This document shows positions 16,495 to 25,486 of a stretch of DNA of 52,757 nucleotides, in pieces. Under the pieces are notes generated by a model that searched no databases, was not told where the DNA came from, and saw nothing but the letters and a program-made list of their open reading frames with translations. This DNA is from Bacillota bacterium (lineage in GTDB: Bacteria; Bacillota; DTU014), in assembly GCA_012719595.1 (NCBI GenBank), contig JAAYAB010000015.1:1-52757 (forward strand). Reading direction: 5' to 3'. Both the position numbers and the translations under genes were made by a program. Numbering within the stretch: position 1 is the first letter of the stretch; each line of letters begins with the position of its first letter.

Positions 16495-19164
16495 TTGGGC
16501 AATAACAGTACGGCCCAGTTGATCATCGCGCCGAGCACTGGCGCCGTCGTCTCCAGCCCGCACTCGATGCAGGGGCTGCTGTCGTCAGCTATCTGCGGTT
16601 CCGCTCCGTCAGAAGGCGGGGTCTTGTCGCGTTTCGAGGAGGTACTCTTGGACGCACAACTGAACGCCGGTAAGCTCTCACAGACTTCACACCTGCGGCT
16701 GAGCATACCTCGATCGGTCGGAACTGAAGGAGAAGCCGCTGCAGTCGACGTGCGCGATGGCGGGCGTGGAGAAAAGACGAACACAGGCCTGGCAGGCCAG
16801 GCTGGTGCGACCGAGTTGCTGGCGTGCCTCGCGGGTGCGTGTGCGGGCCCGGCTGAAACGATCTGCGCTGAACTGATTCACCCAGATCTCACAGCGCCGA
16901 TCGGAGAATGCTCGGAAGCGCCCGCACTGGACAGCGTCGATGCAACGGCACCGGCTCACCTTGCCAGACAGGCGTACTTCGACGCGGGATGGGGCCCGGG
17001 TTTCGAGGGATCATGGCTCGGCCCTGGAGTATCGGTAGACCTCCTGGCGAAGGCGCCTGCCACAGGTGTCGCAGGTGATGCCCGGCCGACTGAGCTCGGG
17101 ATCGCTGCAGGGCAGCCCGTGTGGCCGAAGCCGCTATCCGCCATGCAGAGCGGGCAGCCGTCGACGGGCGCGCAGTCCGGCGGAGCGTTTGGACCCGGAG
17201 GCTTCGCGGCCGGCCGTTCGGCGCTGGGATCGAACCCAATGCAGACTCCCGCGATCGGCTTGAGCCCAATGGCGGTCGGCGCACCCGGTGAGCATTTGCC
17301 AGGCCCTGACGGCGTGATTCAACAGGCAACTGTCGAAAGCATGGATCCTGTCGGCAGCGTGAACCCTGCGGGGCTGTCGGTCTTTGACAGCGCAATGCAG
17401 GTATCGGTGTCGGTGGGCGCAGGTAGTGTGGAGCTAGATCCATTGCACGCGCAGGTGTATGCGACCAAACACGCAGGCAGGGCGGCAGAAGGGCATTCAG
17501 CCGCTCAGTCTGAACCTCGGGCAGAAGGCCGTCACGTTTCGGCAAGCAGCACGGATCCGGCGGGCAGGCCCGGGCAAGTGCCTCAGACAGAGGTGCCGCG
17601 GGAACATGCGCGGCAGGCACAGACGACTCAGGCAGGTGAGCCGGCACGTTCAGCCGCAGCCCATGTCGTGGACGAGGCGGTTGCAGCAAGGCACTCGCGC
17701 ATGCCGGGTCACCGCAGCGGAGACCTTGCAGGTCTCGACGCGCGTGGAGGTCCGGATGGTCCGGCGGCGCAAGAGAGCACAAGCAGGTCGGAATCTTCGG
17801 ATCAGGCAGCAAAGGCGCAGAATGCCTTGACGCCTTCCGCGCGGCAGGTGCGCAACGCCTACGAGGTAGAGCACGGGTCCAGCTCAAGACAGCGGTCTGC
17901 GTCCGTGGAGCTTCTAGATAGTGCTCTGATCGCCCGGGCAACGGAGATCTCCAGTCGACAGCAACGGGTATTCTCAGCGCTGGAGAGCAACGCGATGATC
18001 GACGAAGCCGCGGTTCGAAGGCAGTCAAACGCCGCGGAGCCGCAGACTGTCTCCGCCGCTTCAGGCGATGTGCCGCCTGACACATCAGGCGGTTCAATGC
18101 AAGGAGCTATGAGAGAGTCGGCGGTGGCACGAGAACGAGGCACAGGTGGCACTCCGCTTTCGCAGGCCGCGAACGCATCAGCGCTGAAAGCCACGAACCC
18201 AGCCTCAGAGAGTGCGATGAGCCCATCGCCTCAAAGAACAGCGAACGCAGCACCGGAGAGGGCAATGAGCACTTCTTCCGGGCTAGCACCGAACACGTCC
18301 TCGGAGAGAGAACCCGGCGCCGCGAGCGAACATCAGCCACGCATTGAGGCAGCGTCCAGCGGCACGGCTGTCACAGCGGCCGAAGATGCATTGATGATGG
18401 ACCGGCACGCAGCGGTCACGCGAGCCTCCGGCACACAGTCCCGACATCAGGGTGGAATCGACGGTGCCACTGAAGCCGCTGCGCGGACAAAGTCGGCTCT
18501 CAATGAGGAACAGCCGGAGCAGCAGACGAAGGCGACGGTTTCGACCCGCGGCTCTGAGCCGATTTATGCAGACGCAAGGCTGTCAGAGCAGCGCATCGAG
18601 ACGGGGAGCCCTGAGACTGCCACAGCTCAACGGGCGGAGCCACGCTCTGTGATCGGCCAGATAGTGAACAGAGTGGCACTGAGCGCGAGCGAAGAGCGGC
18701 CGACGATCACTGTCCGTCTGAGACCAGAGCGCCTTGGCAATGTGGAGGTGCAGGTTGAGGCTGATCGCGCCGGACGGATCGTCGCCAACATCAATGCAGA
18801 AACCCATGAGACGTTGCGCATCCTCCGGTCATCTTCACACCAGCTCATGGCGTCACTCAGAGCGCAAGGGCTGCAGGTGTCGGAGGTTCGGATCGGGGCG
18901 GCTCAGAACGCACGAGCTGACACGGGCGATGAAGACCTGCGGCATCAGTTCGCACAGGCACAGCATAACGACGGAAGCTCGGCTGGTTTCCAGGCGGGCG
19001 GCCACAGCTATCTCGAACAGCACTGGCAGGGCAGGTCTTACCAGCCAGACGTTTTCGCGTATTGGCGAGCGGATCTGCCGGAGACGGCGGGATCGGCCGA
19101 CGAACCAATTGCTACGACAGTTCAGATTGATCTGCGACCCGGCCGTCTTGAGTTCAGGGCGTAG
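16495..19164 (+). CDS. fliK: Flagellar hook-length control protein FliK (unusually long)
   Basis: An 889-residue secreted ruler that sets hook length and switches export specificity. Only the C-terminal domain (about 720-805) is conserved: ERPTITVRLRPERLGNVEVQ, VEADRAGRIVANINAE, then LRSSSHQLMASLRAQGLQVS. The remaining 700 residues are low-complexity, rich in Ala, Gly, Ser, Gln, Arg and Pro, as expected of a stretched ruler but well above the common 350-600 residue range. The start is TTG 16495, eight bases after AGGAGGTGA. Position between fliJ and flgD is canonical. The alanine-rich repeats create a long open frame on the opposite strand that is not a gene. Confidence 0.93.
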   Translation: MGNNSTAQLIIAPSTGAVVSSPHSMQGLLSSAICGSAPSEGGVLSRFEEVLLDAQLNAGKLSQTSHLRLSIPRSVGTEGEAAAVDVRDGGRGEKTNTGLAGQAGATELLACLAGACAGPAETICAELIHPDLTAPIGECSEAPALDSVDATAPAHLARQAYFDAGWGPGFEGSWLGPGVSVDLLAKAPATGVAGDARPTELGIAAGQPVWPKPLSAMQSGQPSTGAQSGGAFGPGGFAAGRSALGSNPMQTPAIGLSPMAVGAPGEHLPGPDGVIQQATVESMDPVGSVNPAGLSVFDSAMQVSVSVGAGSVELDPLHAQVYATKHAGRAAEGHSAAQSEPRAEGRHVSASSTDPAGRPGQVPQTEVPREHARQAQTTQAGEPARSAAAHVVDEAVAARHSRMPGHRSGDLAGLDARGGPDGPAAQESTSRSESSDQAAKAQNALTPSARQVRNAYEVEHGSSSRQRSASVELLDSALIARATEISSRQQRVFSALESNAMIDEAAVRRQSNAAEPQTVSAASGDVPPDTSGGSMQGAMRESAVARERGTGGTPLSQAANASALKATNPASESAMSPSPQRTANAAPERAMSTSSGLAPNTSSEREPGAASEHQPRIEAASSGTAVTAAEDALMMDRHAAVTRASGTQSRHQGGIDGATEAAARTKSALNEEQPEQQTKATVSTRGSEPIYADARLSEQRIETGSPETATAQRAEPRSVIGQIVNRVALSASEERPTITVRLRPERLGNVEVQVEADRAGRIVANINAETHETLRILRSSSHQLMASLRAQGLQVSEVRIGAAQNARADTGDEDLRHQFAQAQHNDGSSAGFQAGGHSYLEQHWQGRSYQPDVFAYWRADLPETAGSADEPIATTVQIDLRPGRLEFRA

Positions 19165-19201
19165 GACTCAACGATGCAGCAAGCGTCGGGAGGTGAGGAA
19201 C

Positions 19202-19642
19202 TTGGTAGGATACAGCTCAGGAGTGAACCGGACAGCGACCGGCTACTCGAACACCGAGGTCAAGCACAATCCTCCGAAGAAGGAGCTTGACAAGAACGAT
19301 TTTCTCAGACTGCTGATAACAGAGCTGAAGAATCAGGACGTGCTCAGTGCCGGAAGCAACAAGGAGTTCATGCAGCAGCTTGCACAGTTCGCGTCAATGG
19401 AGCAGATGCAGAACGTGGCCACAGGCTTGGAGAAGCTGGCGTCTGTTCAGACGATGATTTACGGTGCATCACTGCTGGGAAAGACGGTCGAAGGGTCTGC
19501 GATGGACGATCCGTCACAGATCGTCTGTGGCGAGGTTACTGAGGTGCTGTTCAGCGGGGGCGAAGTCATACTGACCGTAGATGGAGTTAAGATGAAGCTC
19601 ACCAACGTGTCGAGTATGAAGACGCCACTGGCGGGCGCCTGA
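19202..19642 (+). CDS. flgD: Flagellar hook cap protein FlgD
   Basis: A 146-residue hook-capping protein that guides FlgE assembly. It has the core signature LDKNDFLRLLITELKNQDVL, then EFMQQLAQFASMEQMQNVA and SLLGKTVEG. It belongs to the short form with little of the C-terminal Ig-like region, common in clostridia. The start is TTG 19202, set by GGGAGGTGA five bases upstream; frames extending into fliK are not supported. Confidence 0.94.
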   Translation: MVGYSSGVNRTATGYSNTEVKHNPPKKELDKNDFLRLLITELKNQDVLSAGSNKEFMQQLAQFASMEQMQNVATGLEKLASVQTMIYGASLLGKTVEGSAMDDPSQIVCGEVTEVLFSGGEVILTVDGVKMKLTNVSSMKTPLAGA

Positions 19643-19668
19643 GTGGCACAGGTGAGAGGTGACTTCGT

Positions 19669-20070
19669 GTGGTCGATAAGTTCGATGCAGGACGACAGCC
19701 GCTGGCACCGCTAAGGCCCGAACGGGTATCCAGACGGCCTGCAAATGTGAGGCCGGGCGCCAAGCCGTCTGCCGAAACCTCATTCGCTGAGGTGCTGAAG
19801 AGAGAAACCACTGCGACATCGTTGAAGTTCTCAGCACATGCCGCCCAGCGAATGAGAGACAGGAACATTCAGTTGTCAGAGGCGGACCTGATGCGGCTTC
19901 AAGACGCAGTTCTGCGGGCTCAAGCCAAAGGTTCGAGAGAGTCTTTGGTGATGATGGAGAAGGCAGCGTTTGTGGTCAGCGTCAGGAACCAGACTGTCAT
20001 TACTGCGGTGGACGGCGAGAGTATGAGGCAGAACGTGTTCACCAACATCGATTCTGCTGTGATCGTGTAG
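19669..20070 (+). CDS. Flagellar operon protein, TIGR02530 type
   Basis: A 133-residue protein of the conserved family found between flgD and flgE in Gram-positive flagellar operons. The signature is FSAHAAQRMRDRNIQLSEAD, then LVMMEKAAFVVSVRNQTVIT at the C-terminus. The first 45 residues are basic and proline-rich. The GTG start at 19669 has GAGGTGA six bases upstream. Its exact role is unknown; location suggests help in hook assembly. A hairpin-containing 113-base gap follows before flgE. Confidence 0.9.
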   Translation: MVDKFDAGRQPLAPLRPERVSRRPANVRPGAKPSAETSFAEVLKRETTATSLKFSAHAAQRMRDRNIQLSEADLMRLQDAVLRAQAKGSRESLVMMEKAAFVVSVRNQTVITAVDGESMRQNVFTNIDSAVIV

Positions 20071-20125
20071 GACTTAGGGTTTTCAGAAGCTGTCAGCACG
20101 GGCAGGACCTCAGTGAGGATGCCCT

Positions 20126-20153
20126 GTGAGCCCGGATCGACGGACGGGCTCAC
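20126..20153 (+). repeat. Hairpin just upstream of flgE
   Basis: GTGAGCCCG (20126-20134) and CGGGCTCAC (20145-20153) form a perfect 9-bp stem with a 10-base loop. It lies 31 bases before the flgE start, without a T-run. Together with the hairpin after flgE it brackets the hook gene, which suggests a role in message processing or stability. Confidence 0.7.
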
Positions 20154-20183
20154 GACAGCAGCCAAAGGGAGGTCGATGAAACC

Positions 20184-21890
20184 ATGATGCGGTCCATGTT
20201 CGCTGGAGTCGCAGGCTCCAGGAACCATCAGTTCAAGATGGACATAATCGGTAACAACATCTCAAACATAAACACCATCGGCTACAAGACTTCGCGGATG
20301 ACATTTCAGGAGGCCTTCGCTCAGACTCTGAAGCCAGGATCCAGCCCGACCAACGGGAACACGGGAGGCACCAACCCCGCACAGGTCGGCCTTGGAACCG
20401 TGATCAGGAGCGTCGACGTCGTGATGACGCAGGGAAGCTTGGAGAGCACTGACAGGTTGACGGACCTGGCAATAGACGGAGAAGGCTTCTTCGTCCTGAC
20501 CGACGGAGTCGCGAGAAAGTATTCGAGAGACGGGTCATTCGACATAGACGGTGAAGGATACCTCGTCAGTCCAGGCTCAGGTTGGAAAGTGATGGGCTGG
20601 CTTGCTACCGACGGCAAGATCGATAAGTCTGCCGCAATCCAGACGATACGCCTTCAGATCGGTGAGAGCATGACGGCACAGGCGACAGACGCCATTCGTT
20701 ACAGAGGCAATCTGAACGCTGAGTCGTCATCGTTGTATGGGGTTGAGGCGCAGGAGACCGCTGTTGTGGCCGCGAACCTGCTTCTGGACGCCGCCAGGGC
20801 TGCAGTCGCAGGCGGTGGGGACGTGGCCGCTGTGGTCGCCGCAGTCACAACTGAGAGGGCCGCAGTCGACGGCGCAGTCGATGCCGTCATTGCGGCGGTC
20901 AACGCAGAGCTGAGCGCAAATCCGGACGCCACGGCATCCGACCTTGTGGCAGCTGCGCAGGCAGCTGCAGGAACAAGCACTGTGGCCCTTGACATGGTTG
21001 ATGCAATCGCCAAGCTGCAAGCGAATGTCCCCGGCACTACGGCGGTGGACGTAGTCAAGCTGTTGAATGATACAGCTGCGACGGTCAAGAACACAACGGC
21101 TGCCGCTCTCGATGCTGCAACCACAGCGCAGGCCGATCCGACCGCCACCCCGGAGAAGGTGAAGGACGCAGTTGGAAGCGTAGCCGAAGCGACAAGCGCT
21201 TCTTTGGCTGTGGCTCAGGCCGTGCCTTCACAGTGGGCAACACAGACCATGGTGTACGACTCGCAGGGTGTCCAGCACAACCTGCAGATCCAGTTCTATA
21301 AGGTAGAGAACAACAAGTGGGTGTGGCAGGCTACCAGCCCCGGCGCGACTGGAGAAGGCGTGATCAGGTTCCTGTCCGATGGTCAGTGTGACCGCGACTA
21401 CGCGTCACAGCAGATCACCATAGATCCTGCCAACGGAGCTGACCTGATAACGATCACCATAGACTTCTCCAACGTGAGCCAGTTCGGCGCAGCGTCGAAT
21501 GTCGCGGACGCCATGGTCAATGGTTTCCCTTCGGGAACACTTGAGTCATTCAAGATCGATCCCGATGGTACTATTACAGGGATCTACTCCAACCAACAGA
21601 ACGAGGTCCTGGGTCAGATCGTCCTCGCCAAGTTCACAAACCCTGCGGGACTGAGCAGAGAGGGAAGCAACCTCTACGCTGAGACTCCGAACTCGGGCTC
21701 GGCAAACATTGGTGCCGCGGAAGACGGAGGCAGAGGATCGATCATCAGTTGCTCGGTCGAGATGTCGAATGTCGACCTGGCAAGGGAGTTCACAGACTTG
21801 ATCATCACTCTCAGAGGGTTCCAGGCCAACGCGAGGCTGATCACCACCGCAGAGGAGATGCTCCAAGAGCTGATTCAGCTCAAGCGTTAG
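20184..21890 (+). CDS. flgE: Flagellar hook protein FlgE with a large alanine-rich insertion
   Basis: A 568-residue hook subunit. The N-terminal rod/hook core is standard (MFAGVAGSRNHQFKMDIIGN, then NISNINTIGYKTSRMTF), as is the D1 part DLAIDGEGFFVLTDGVARKY and the C-terminal FTDLIITLRGFQANARLITT. Residues about 187-349 are a foreign-looking insert: 51 of 163 residues are Ala, there is no Phe, Tyr, Trp or Cys, and it reads as several amphipathic helices. It splits RYRGNLNAESSSLYG from WATQTMVYDSQGVQHN, normally nearly adjacent. Without it the protein is about 405 residues, a usual length. ATG 20184 has GGAGG about 11 bases upstream. Confidence 0.95.
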   Translation: MMRSMFAGVAGSRNHQFKMDIIGNNISNINTIGYKTSRMTFQEAFAQTLKPGSSPTNGNTGGTNPAQVGLGTVIRSVDVVMTQGSLESTDRLTDLAIDGEGFFVLTDGVARKYSRDGSFDIDGEGYLVSPGSGWKVMGWLATDGKIDKSAAIQTIRLQIGESMTAQATDAIRYRGNLNAESSSLYGVEAQETAVVAANLLLDAARAAVAGGGDVAAVVAAVTTERAAVDGAVDAVIAAVNAELSANPDATASDLVAAAQAAAGTSTVALDMVDAIAKLQANVPGTTAVDVVKLLNDTAATVKNTTAAALDAATTAQADPTATPEKVKDAVGSVAEATSASLAVAQAVPSQWATQTMVYDSQGVQHNLQIQFYKVENNKWVWQATSPGATGEGVIRFLSDGQCDRDYASQQITIDPANGADLITITIDFSNVSQFGAASNVADAMVNGFPSGTLESFKIDPDGTITGIYSNQQNEVLGQIVLAKFTNPAGLSREGSNLYAETPNSGSANIGAAEDGGRGSIISCSVEMSNVDLAREFTDLIITLRGFQANARLITTAEEMLQELIQLKR

Positions 21891-21914
21891 TGTGTCTGAG
21901 TGCTTCGGTGCAGC

Positions 21915-21960
21915 GGGCGTCCGGTGAGGAGCCGCTAGAGCGGGCGCCGCCCGGACGCCC
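21915..21960 (+). repeat. Hairpin downstream of flgE
   Basis: GGGCGTCCGG (21915-21924) and CCGGACGCCC (21951-21960) are perfect 10-bp reverse complements separated by 26 bases. It begins 25 bases past the flgE stop and ends well before flbD. No T-run follows, so readthrough into flbD-motA is expected. It may protect the upstream hook message from 3-prime decay. Confidence 0.7.
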
Positions 21961-22028
21961 TCGGCGGAGTCTCGAGGTCTCGTTCTTGGCAGCAGCTGAC
22001 TGCCGTGTGTGTGGAAGGAGGAGAGCCA

Positions 22029-22214
22029 GTGATTGAGTTGACTCGACTCAATGGCACGACGTTCGTGATCAACTCCGATCTCATCGAGACCGTTGAGGAG
22101 ACTCCTGACACAGTAATCGTTCTCACGATGGGAACGAAGTACGTTGTTCAGGAAAGCAAGGAGGAGATCATAGACAAGGTCGTGGAGTTTCGTCGCAGGA
22201 TTATGTTGCCTTAG
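22029..22214 (+). CDS. flbD: FlbD family flagellar protein (SwrD-like)
   Basis: A 61-residue protein of the Gram-positive FlbD/SwrD family, found between flgE and motA. It matches the family closely: VIELTRLNGTTFVINSDLIE, then TVEETPDTVIVLTMGTKYVV, then the helix KEEIIDKVVEFRR. In Bacillus the homologue SwrD raises motor torque; the same job is inferred here. It is not the Caulobacter sigma-54 activator of the same name. The GTG start at 22029 is preceded by AGGAGGAGA. Confidence 0.92.
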   Translation: MIELTRLNGTTFVINSDLIETVEETPDTVIVLTMGTKYVVQESKEEIIDKVVEFRRRIMLP

Positions 22215-22243
22215 GCGACTCAGGACGACTGCGGGGTGTTTTG

Positions 22244-23059
22244 ATGGACATTGCAACAGTGATCGGCATAGTCGGTGGAGCGTTGCTGATGGTGCAGGCG
22301 GTGGTGATGGAAGGGGGGCCTGGCAGCGGGTTCTTTGACTTGCCATCGGTCTTCATCACTGGGGGAGGTACCATATGCGCCGTCCTGGTGTCCTTTACGA
22401 TAGAGGAGATCAAGACGGTGCCCCAGGTGCTCCGCAAGGCTCTGTTCAAGCAGGAGCACTCGATTGACGAGACGCTGACCACACTGGTCAGACTCGCCGA
22501 GAAGGCGCGGCGCGAGGGGCTCTTGGCGTTGGAGGACGATCTTGAGAACATAGAAGACAATTTCATGAGAAAGGGTATACAGCTCGTAGTTGACGGTACT
22601 GATCACAACATGGTGAGAGACGTGCTCGAGACCGACCTGATGTACCTCGAGTCGAGGCACGCGAAGGGCCGCTCAATCCTTGAGGCTGCGGCCGCATCGG
22701 CTCCTGCCTTCGGAATGATCGGGACGCTCATCGGTCTTGTCAAGATGCTCTCGACATTGAACGAGCCGTCGAAAGTCGGCCCCGGCATGGCGACTGCGCT
22801 TCTCACAACACTCTATGGCGCGGTCATGGCCTATCTGATCTTCGCACCGCTGGCGAGGAAGCTCGCACTCAACAGCAAAAAGGAAGTGCTGGTGCGTGAG
22901 ATGATGCTCGAAGGCATCTTGTCGATTCTGTCAGGGCAGAACCCGAGGATAATCCAAGAGAAGCTGAAGTCGTTCCTTCCCCCGCAGCGGCAGAGAGAGG
23001 TCGAGGAGATACGCAGACCAAGCGGCAGCCCTGCCGTTTCTACAGTAAGGGCGCGGTAG
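22244..23059 (+). CDS. motA: Flagellar stator protein MotA
   Basis: A 271-residue stator subunit with four membrane helices that forms an ion channel with MotB. Helices lie near the start (IGIVGGALLMVQAVVM), around 30-50, and in the pair with APAFGMIGTLIGLVKML and GPGMATALLTTLYGAVMAYL; the latter two carry the conserved functional prolines. The cytoplasmic loop between them is charged. ATG 22244 has GGGGTG a few bases upstream. The ion used (proton or sodium) is not decidable by eye. Confidence 0.95.
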   Translation: MDIATVIGIVGGALLMVQAVVMEGGPGSGFFDLPSVFITGGGTICAVLVSFTIEEIKTVPQVLRKALFKQEHSIDETLTTLVRLAEKARREGLLALEDDLENIEDNFMRKGIQLVVDGTDHNMVRDVLETDLMYLESRHAKGRSILEAAAASAPAFGMIGTLIGLVKMLSTLNEPSKVGPGMATALLTTLYGAVMAYLIFAPLARKLALNSKKEVLVREMMLEGILSILSGQNPRIIQEKLKSFLPPQRQREVEEIRRPSGSPAVSTVRAR

Positions 23060-23106
23060 ATACAGCGCTGTAGCGACAGCAGCGATTGGGGAAGGAGGGG
23101 AAAGAG

Positions 23107-23910
23107 ATGAGGAAGCGAGGCGGCGAAGACCGAGCGCCAAACACGGAAGGGTGGATGACTACTTACGCAGACATGATGAGTCTGCTGCTCTGCTTCTTCG
23201 TGTTGCTCTTCGCATATTCGGCGATTGACGCAAACAAGTTCAAAGAGGTCGCCATGTCGCTGAGAGGCGCTCTGGGCATACTCGACAGCGGCCCGTCGCT
23301 GCTCAACGCGAATCAGCTCCCCGCTCCCTCTAACCCCATTCAGCAGGATCTCCCAACGGACAGGAGCAGGAGGATCACAGAGACAGTCCAGAAGGTTCGG
23401 ATGCTTCTCTTAGACAAAGGGCTGGATGACCGGGTCGAGCTGGTGACCGACTACCGCCGCGGAGTTGTGATCCGGTTCAGGGATGCTGTCCTGTTCGACT
23501 TTGCGAAGGCGGAGATAAAGCCCGAGTCCGAGGCGTTGCTCGACAACGTGGCGGAGATACTCAATGCGTTGCCGAACGAAGTGGTGATAGAGGGACACAC
23601 GGACAACATCCCCGTGAAGCCGAACAGTGAGTTCGACTCCAACTGGGACTTGTCGACGAAGCGGTCTATCCGTGTCCTTGAGTATTTCATCGAGTCAGCG
23701 GGAGTCGGGCCTCCTGAGCGACTCTCCGCATCAGGCTACGGCGAATACAGGCCGGTTGCGGCCAACGACACCGAAGAGAACCGGGCTCTGAACAGGAGAG
23801 TGGACATCGTGCTGCTGGTGGCGGACGATACCGGTCTCTATCCACAGATTCCTGCTCAGAGCGCTGCAAGCGGCAGCCTCGACTCAATTGGTGGGGTGGT
23901 GTTACCATGA
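23107..23910 (+). CDS. motB: Flagellar stator protein MotB
   Basis: A 267-residue stator subunit anchoring the motor to peptidoglycan. The single N-terminal membrane helix starts WMTTYADMMSLLLCFFVLLF with the ion-binding aspartate D22. The plug segment follows, then an OmpA-type peptidoglycan domain with VIEGHTDNIPVKPN and NRRVDIVLL (about 120-235). The start at ATG 23107 has GGAGGGG six bases upstream. The last four bases overlap fliL (ATGA), implying coupling. Confidence 0.95.
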   Translation: MRKRGGEDRAPNTEGWMTTYADMMSLLLCFFVLLFAYSAIDANKFKEVAMSLRGALGILDSGPSLLNANQLPAPSNPIQQDLPTDRSRRITETVQKVRMLLLDKGLDDRVELVTDYRRGVVIRFRDAVLFDFAKAEIKPESEALLDNVAEILNALPNEVVIEGHTDNIPVKPNSEFDSNWDLSTKRSIRVLEYFIESAGVGPPERLSASGYGEYRPVAANDTEENRALNRRVDIVLLVADDTGLYPQIPAQSAASGSLDSIGGVVLP

Positions 23911-24416
23911 CACAGAGGTTAGCGGCGAGGCCAGGAATACAGGAACCAGTTGGTCCTTCCGCAGAGGCGGGCAACTCATGGCTTTCGGGAAGAAGACTTA
24001 GGCTGCTGGTGATAGTGGCCGTTGTTGGCGGCATCGGCCTTGGGTATTACTTCGCAGCCGCAGACGGCGCTTCGGCGATAAGGGCGCTCTTTGAGAGACC
24101 GGTGGTCTGCGAGATAGGGCCGGTAGTGACACTGGATCCGTTCATTGTCAACCTGTCCGGCACTCGCGGAGAGAGGTATCTCAAGACGGTCTTGTCGCTT
24201 GAGCTGACCAATGCAAGGGCAGCCGGTGCAATAGAGCCGCTCCACGTCTCGATCAGGGATGCCATTATTGCGATTCTGTCGGCCATGACCTTGGAGGAGA
24301 TGGAGGCGCCTTCAGCAAAGGAAGTGCTGAAGCAACGCATTGTCACCAGGGCGAATGAGATAATCGGTTCGCCGCTGGTCGTGCGAGTGTACTACCAGGA
24401 GTTCGTCATGCAGTAG
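23907..24416 (+). CDS. fliL: Flagellar basal-body-associated protein FliL
   Basis: A 169-residue single-pass membrane protein that supports stator function. A proline- and glycine-rich lead (1-30) precedes the membrane helix LRLLVIVAVVGGIGLGYYF (about 32-50). The extracytoplasmic domain has the family pattern VTLDPFIVNLSGTRGERYLK and VVRVYYQEFVMQ at the end. ATG 23907 overlaps the motB stop. fliM follows after 50 bases. Confidence 0.93.
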   Translation: MTQRLAARPGIQEPVGPSAEAGNSWLSGRRLRLLVIVAVVGGIGLGYYFAAADGASAIRALFERPVVCEIGPVVTLDPFIVNLSGTRGERYLKTVLSLELTNARAAGAIEPLHVSIRDAIIAILSAMTLEEMEAPSAKEVLKQRIVTRANEIIGSPLVVRVYYQEFVMQ

Positions 24417-24466
24417 TGTGTGCGAAACCACCCTGCCCGTAGAAAACGATCTGAGGTGCATGATGA

Positions 24467-25486
24467 GTGTCTGACGTTCTCACTCAAGCGGAGATAAACG
24501 CACTGCTCAGCACATATGGCAAGGACGAGCCGAACGAGGTCGTGGAGGTCGCAGTGGCATCGCCGGACGCGAGTTCGCCGGCTGCGCGGGTCAATAAGCC
24601 CCTTAAGAACTGGGACTTCCGCAAGCCTGAGAGATTCTCAAAGGAGCAGCTGCGCACCTTGCAGATGCTCCACGAGACATATGCGAGATACGCGTCGACG
24701 TCGCTGTCCGTAATGCTGCGGACCCAGGTCAAGCTAAGTCTGGTGAGTATCGATCAGGCTATCTATGATGAGTTCGTCAGCTCGCTGCAGAACCCGTCTG
24801 CGATCTACATCTTCAGAATGCCGCCGCTGGAGGGTTCCGCGATCCTTGAGATCAATATGGGCATCGCCTTCTGCATGATAGACCGCATGCTTGGAGGTCC
24901 GGGGAAGGCCCGAATGCGCGTAAGGGAACTCACCGATATCGAGCGAACGCTGATGCGCGGGGTCGTCGACAGGCTTCTGTCGGATCTTGGAGCATCATGG
25001 GTTCAGCTGGCAGAGATTCGGCCGGAGTACGAGGACTATGAGACCAACCCGCAGTTCGCTCAGATAGTGCCGCCGCATGATCCCGTGGTCCTGCTCTCAT
25101 TTGAAGTCAAGATCGGCGATACGTTCGGAAGCATAAACATGTGCATTCCATATTCGGTGATACAGCCTGTCACTGGAAAGCTCAGTGCGCAGCGCTGGTT
25201 TATGGAGTCTACCAGAAAGGGGCTGTCTCGCCGCAGCCAGCTCGAGCAGAATATGCTGCGACAAGTCAGCGTTCCTGTGAAGGTGAAACTCGGAGGTTGC
25301 GAGGTTACGATGAGAGATGTCCTCAATCTGGAGGTCGGCGACATAGTGAAGCTGGACTCGCAGGTCGGTGATGAGCTGGTGCTGTGCATCGGCGATCTGC
25401 CCAAATTCCGCTGTGTCCCTGGAGCGGAGGGCAAGTCGCTGGCCGTCCAGATTACGAGGTTGATCAGCCCTGAGGAGGTGCCATGA
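24467..25486 (+). CDS. fliM: Flagellar motor switch protein FliM
   Basis: A 339-residue C-ring switch protein. Its first residues [14 protein letters not shown] match the CheY-phosphate binding peptide of FliM. The middle domain has [20 protein letters not shown] and [19 protein letters not shown]; the end is a SpoA/FliN-like domain with [19 protein letters not shown]. The GTG start at 24467 has GAGGTG eight bases upstream. Intact CheY-binding residues imply a chemotaxis system elsewhere, since no che gene lies in the window. Confidence 0.95.
   Translation: MSDVLTQAEINALLSTYGKDEPNEVVEVAVASPDASSPAARVNKPLKNWDFRKPERFSKEQLRTLQMLHETYARYASTSLSVMLRTQVKLSLVSIDQAIYDEFVSSLQNPSAIYIFRMPPLEGSAILEINMGIAFCMIDRMLGGPGKARMRVRELTDIERTLMRGVVDRLLSDLGASWVQLAEIRPEYEDYETNPQFAQIVPPHDPVVLLSFEVKIGDTFGSINMCIPYSVIQPVTGKLSAQRWFMESTRKGLSRRSQLEQNMLRQVSVPVKVKLGGCEVTMRDVLNLEVGDIVKLDSQVGDELVLCIGDLPKFRCVPGAEGKSLAVQITRLISPEEVP

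Noticed and set aside
16889-18097. 402-codon open frame opposite fliK
   Set aside because: Arises from the repetitive GC-rich FliK middle region; composition is Arg/Pro/Ser-rich with no motif.
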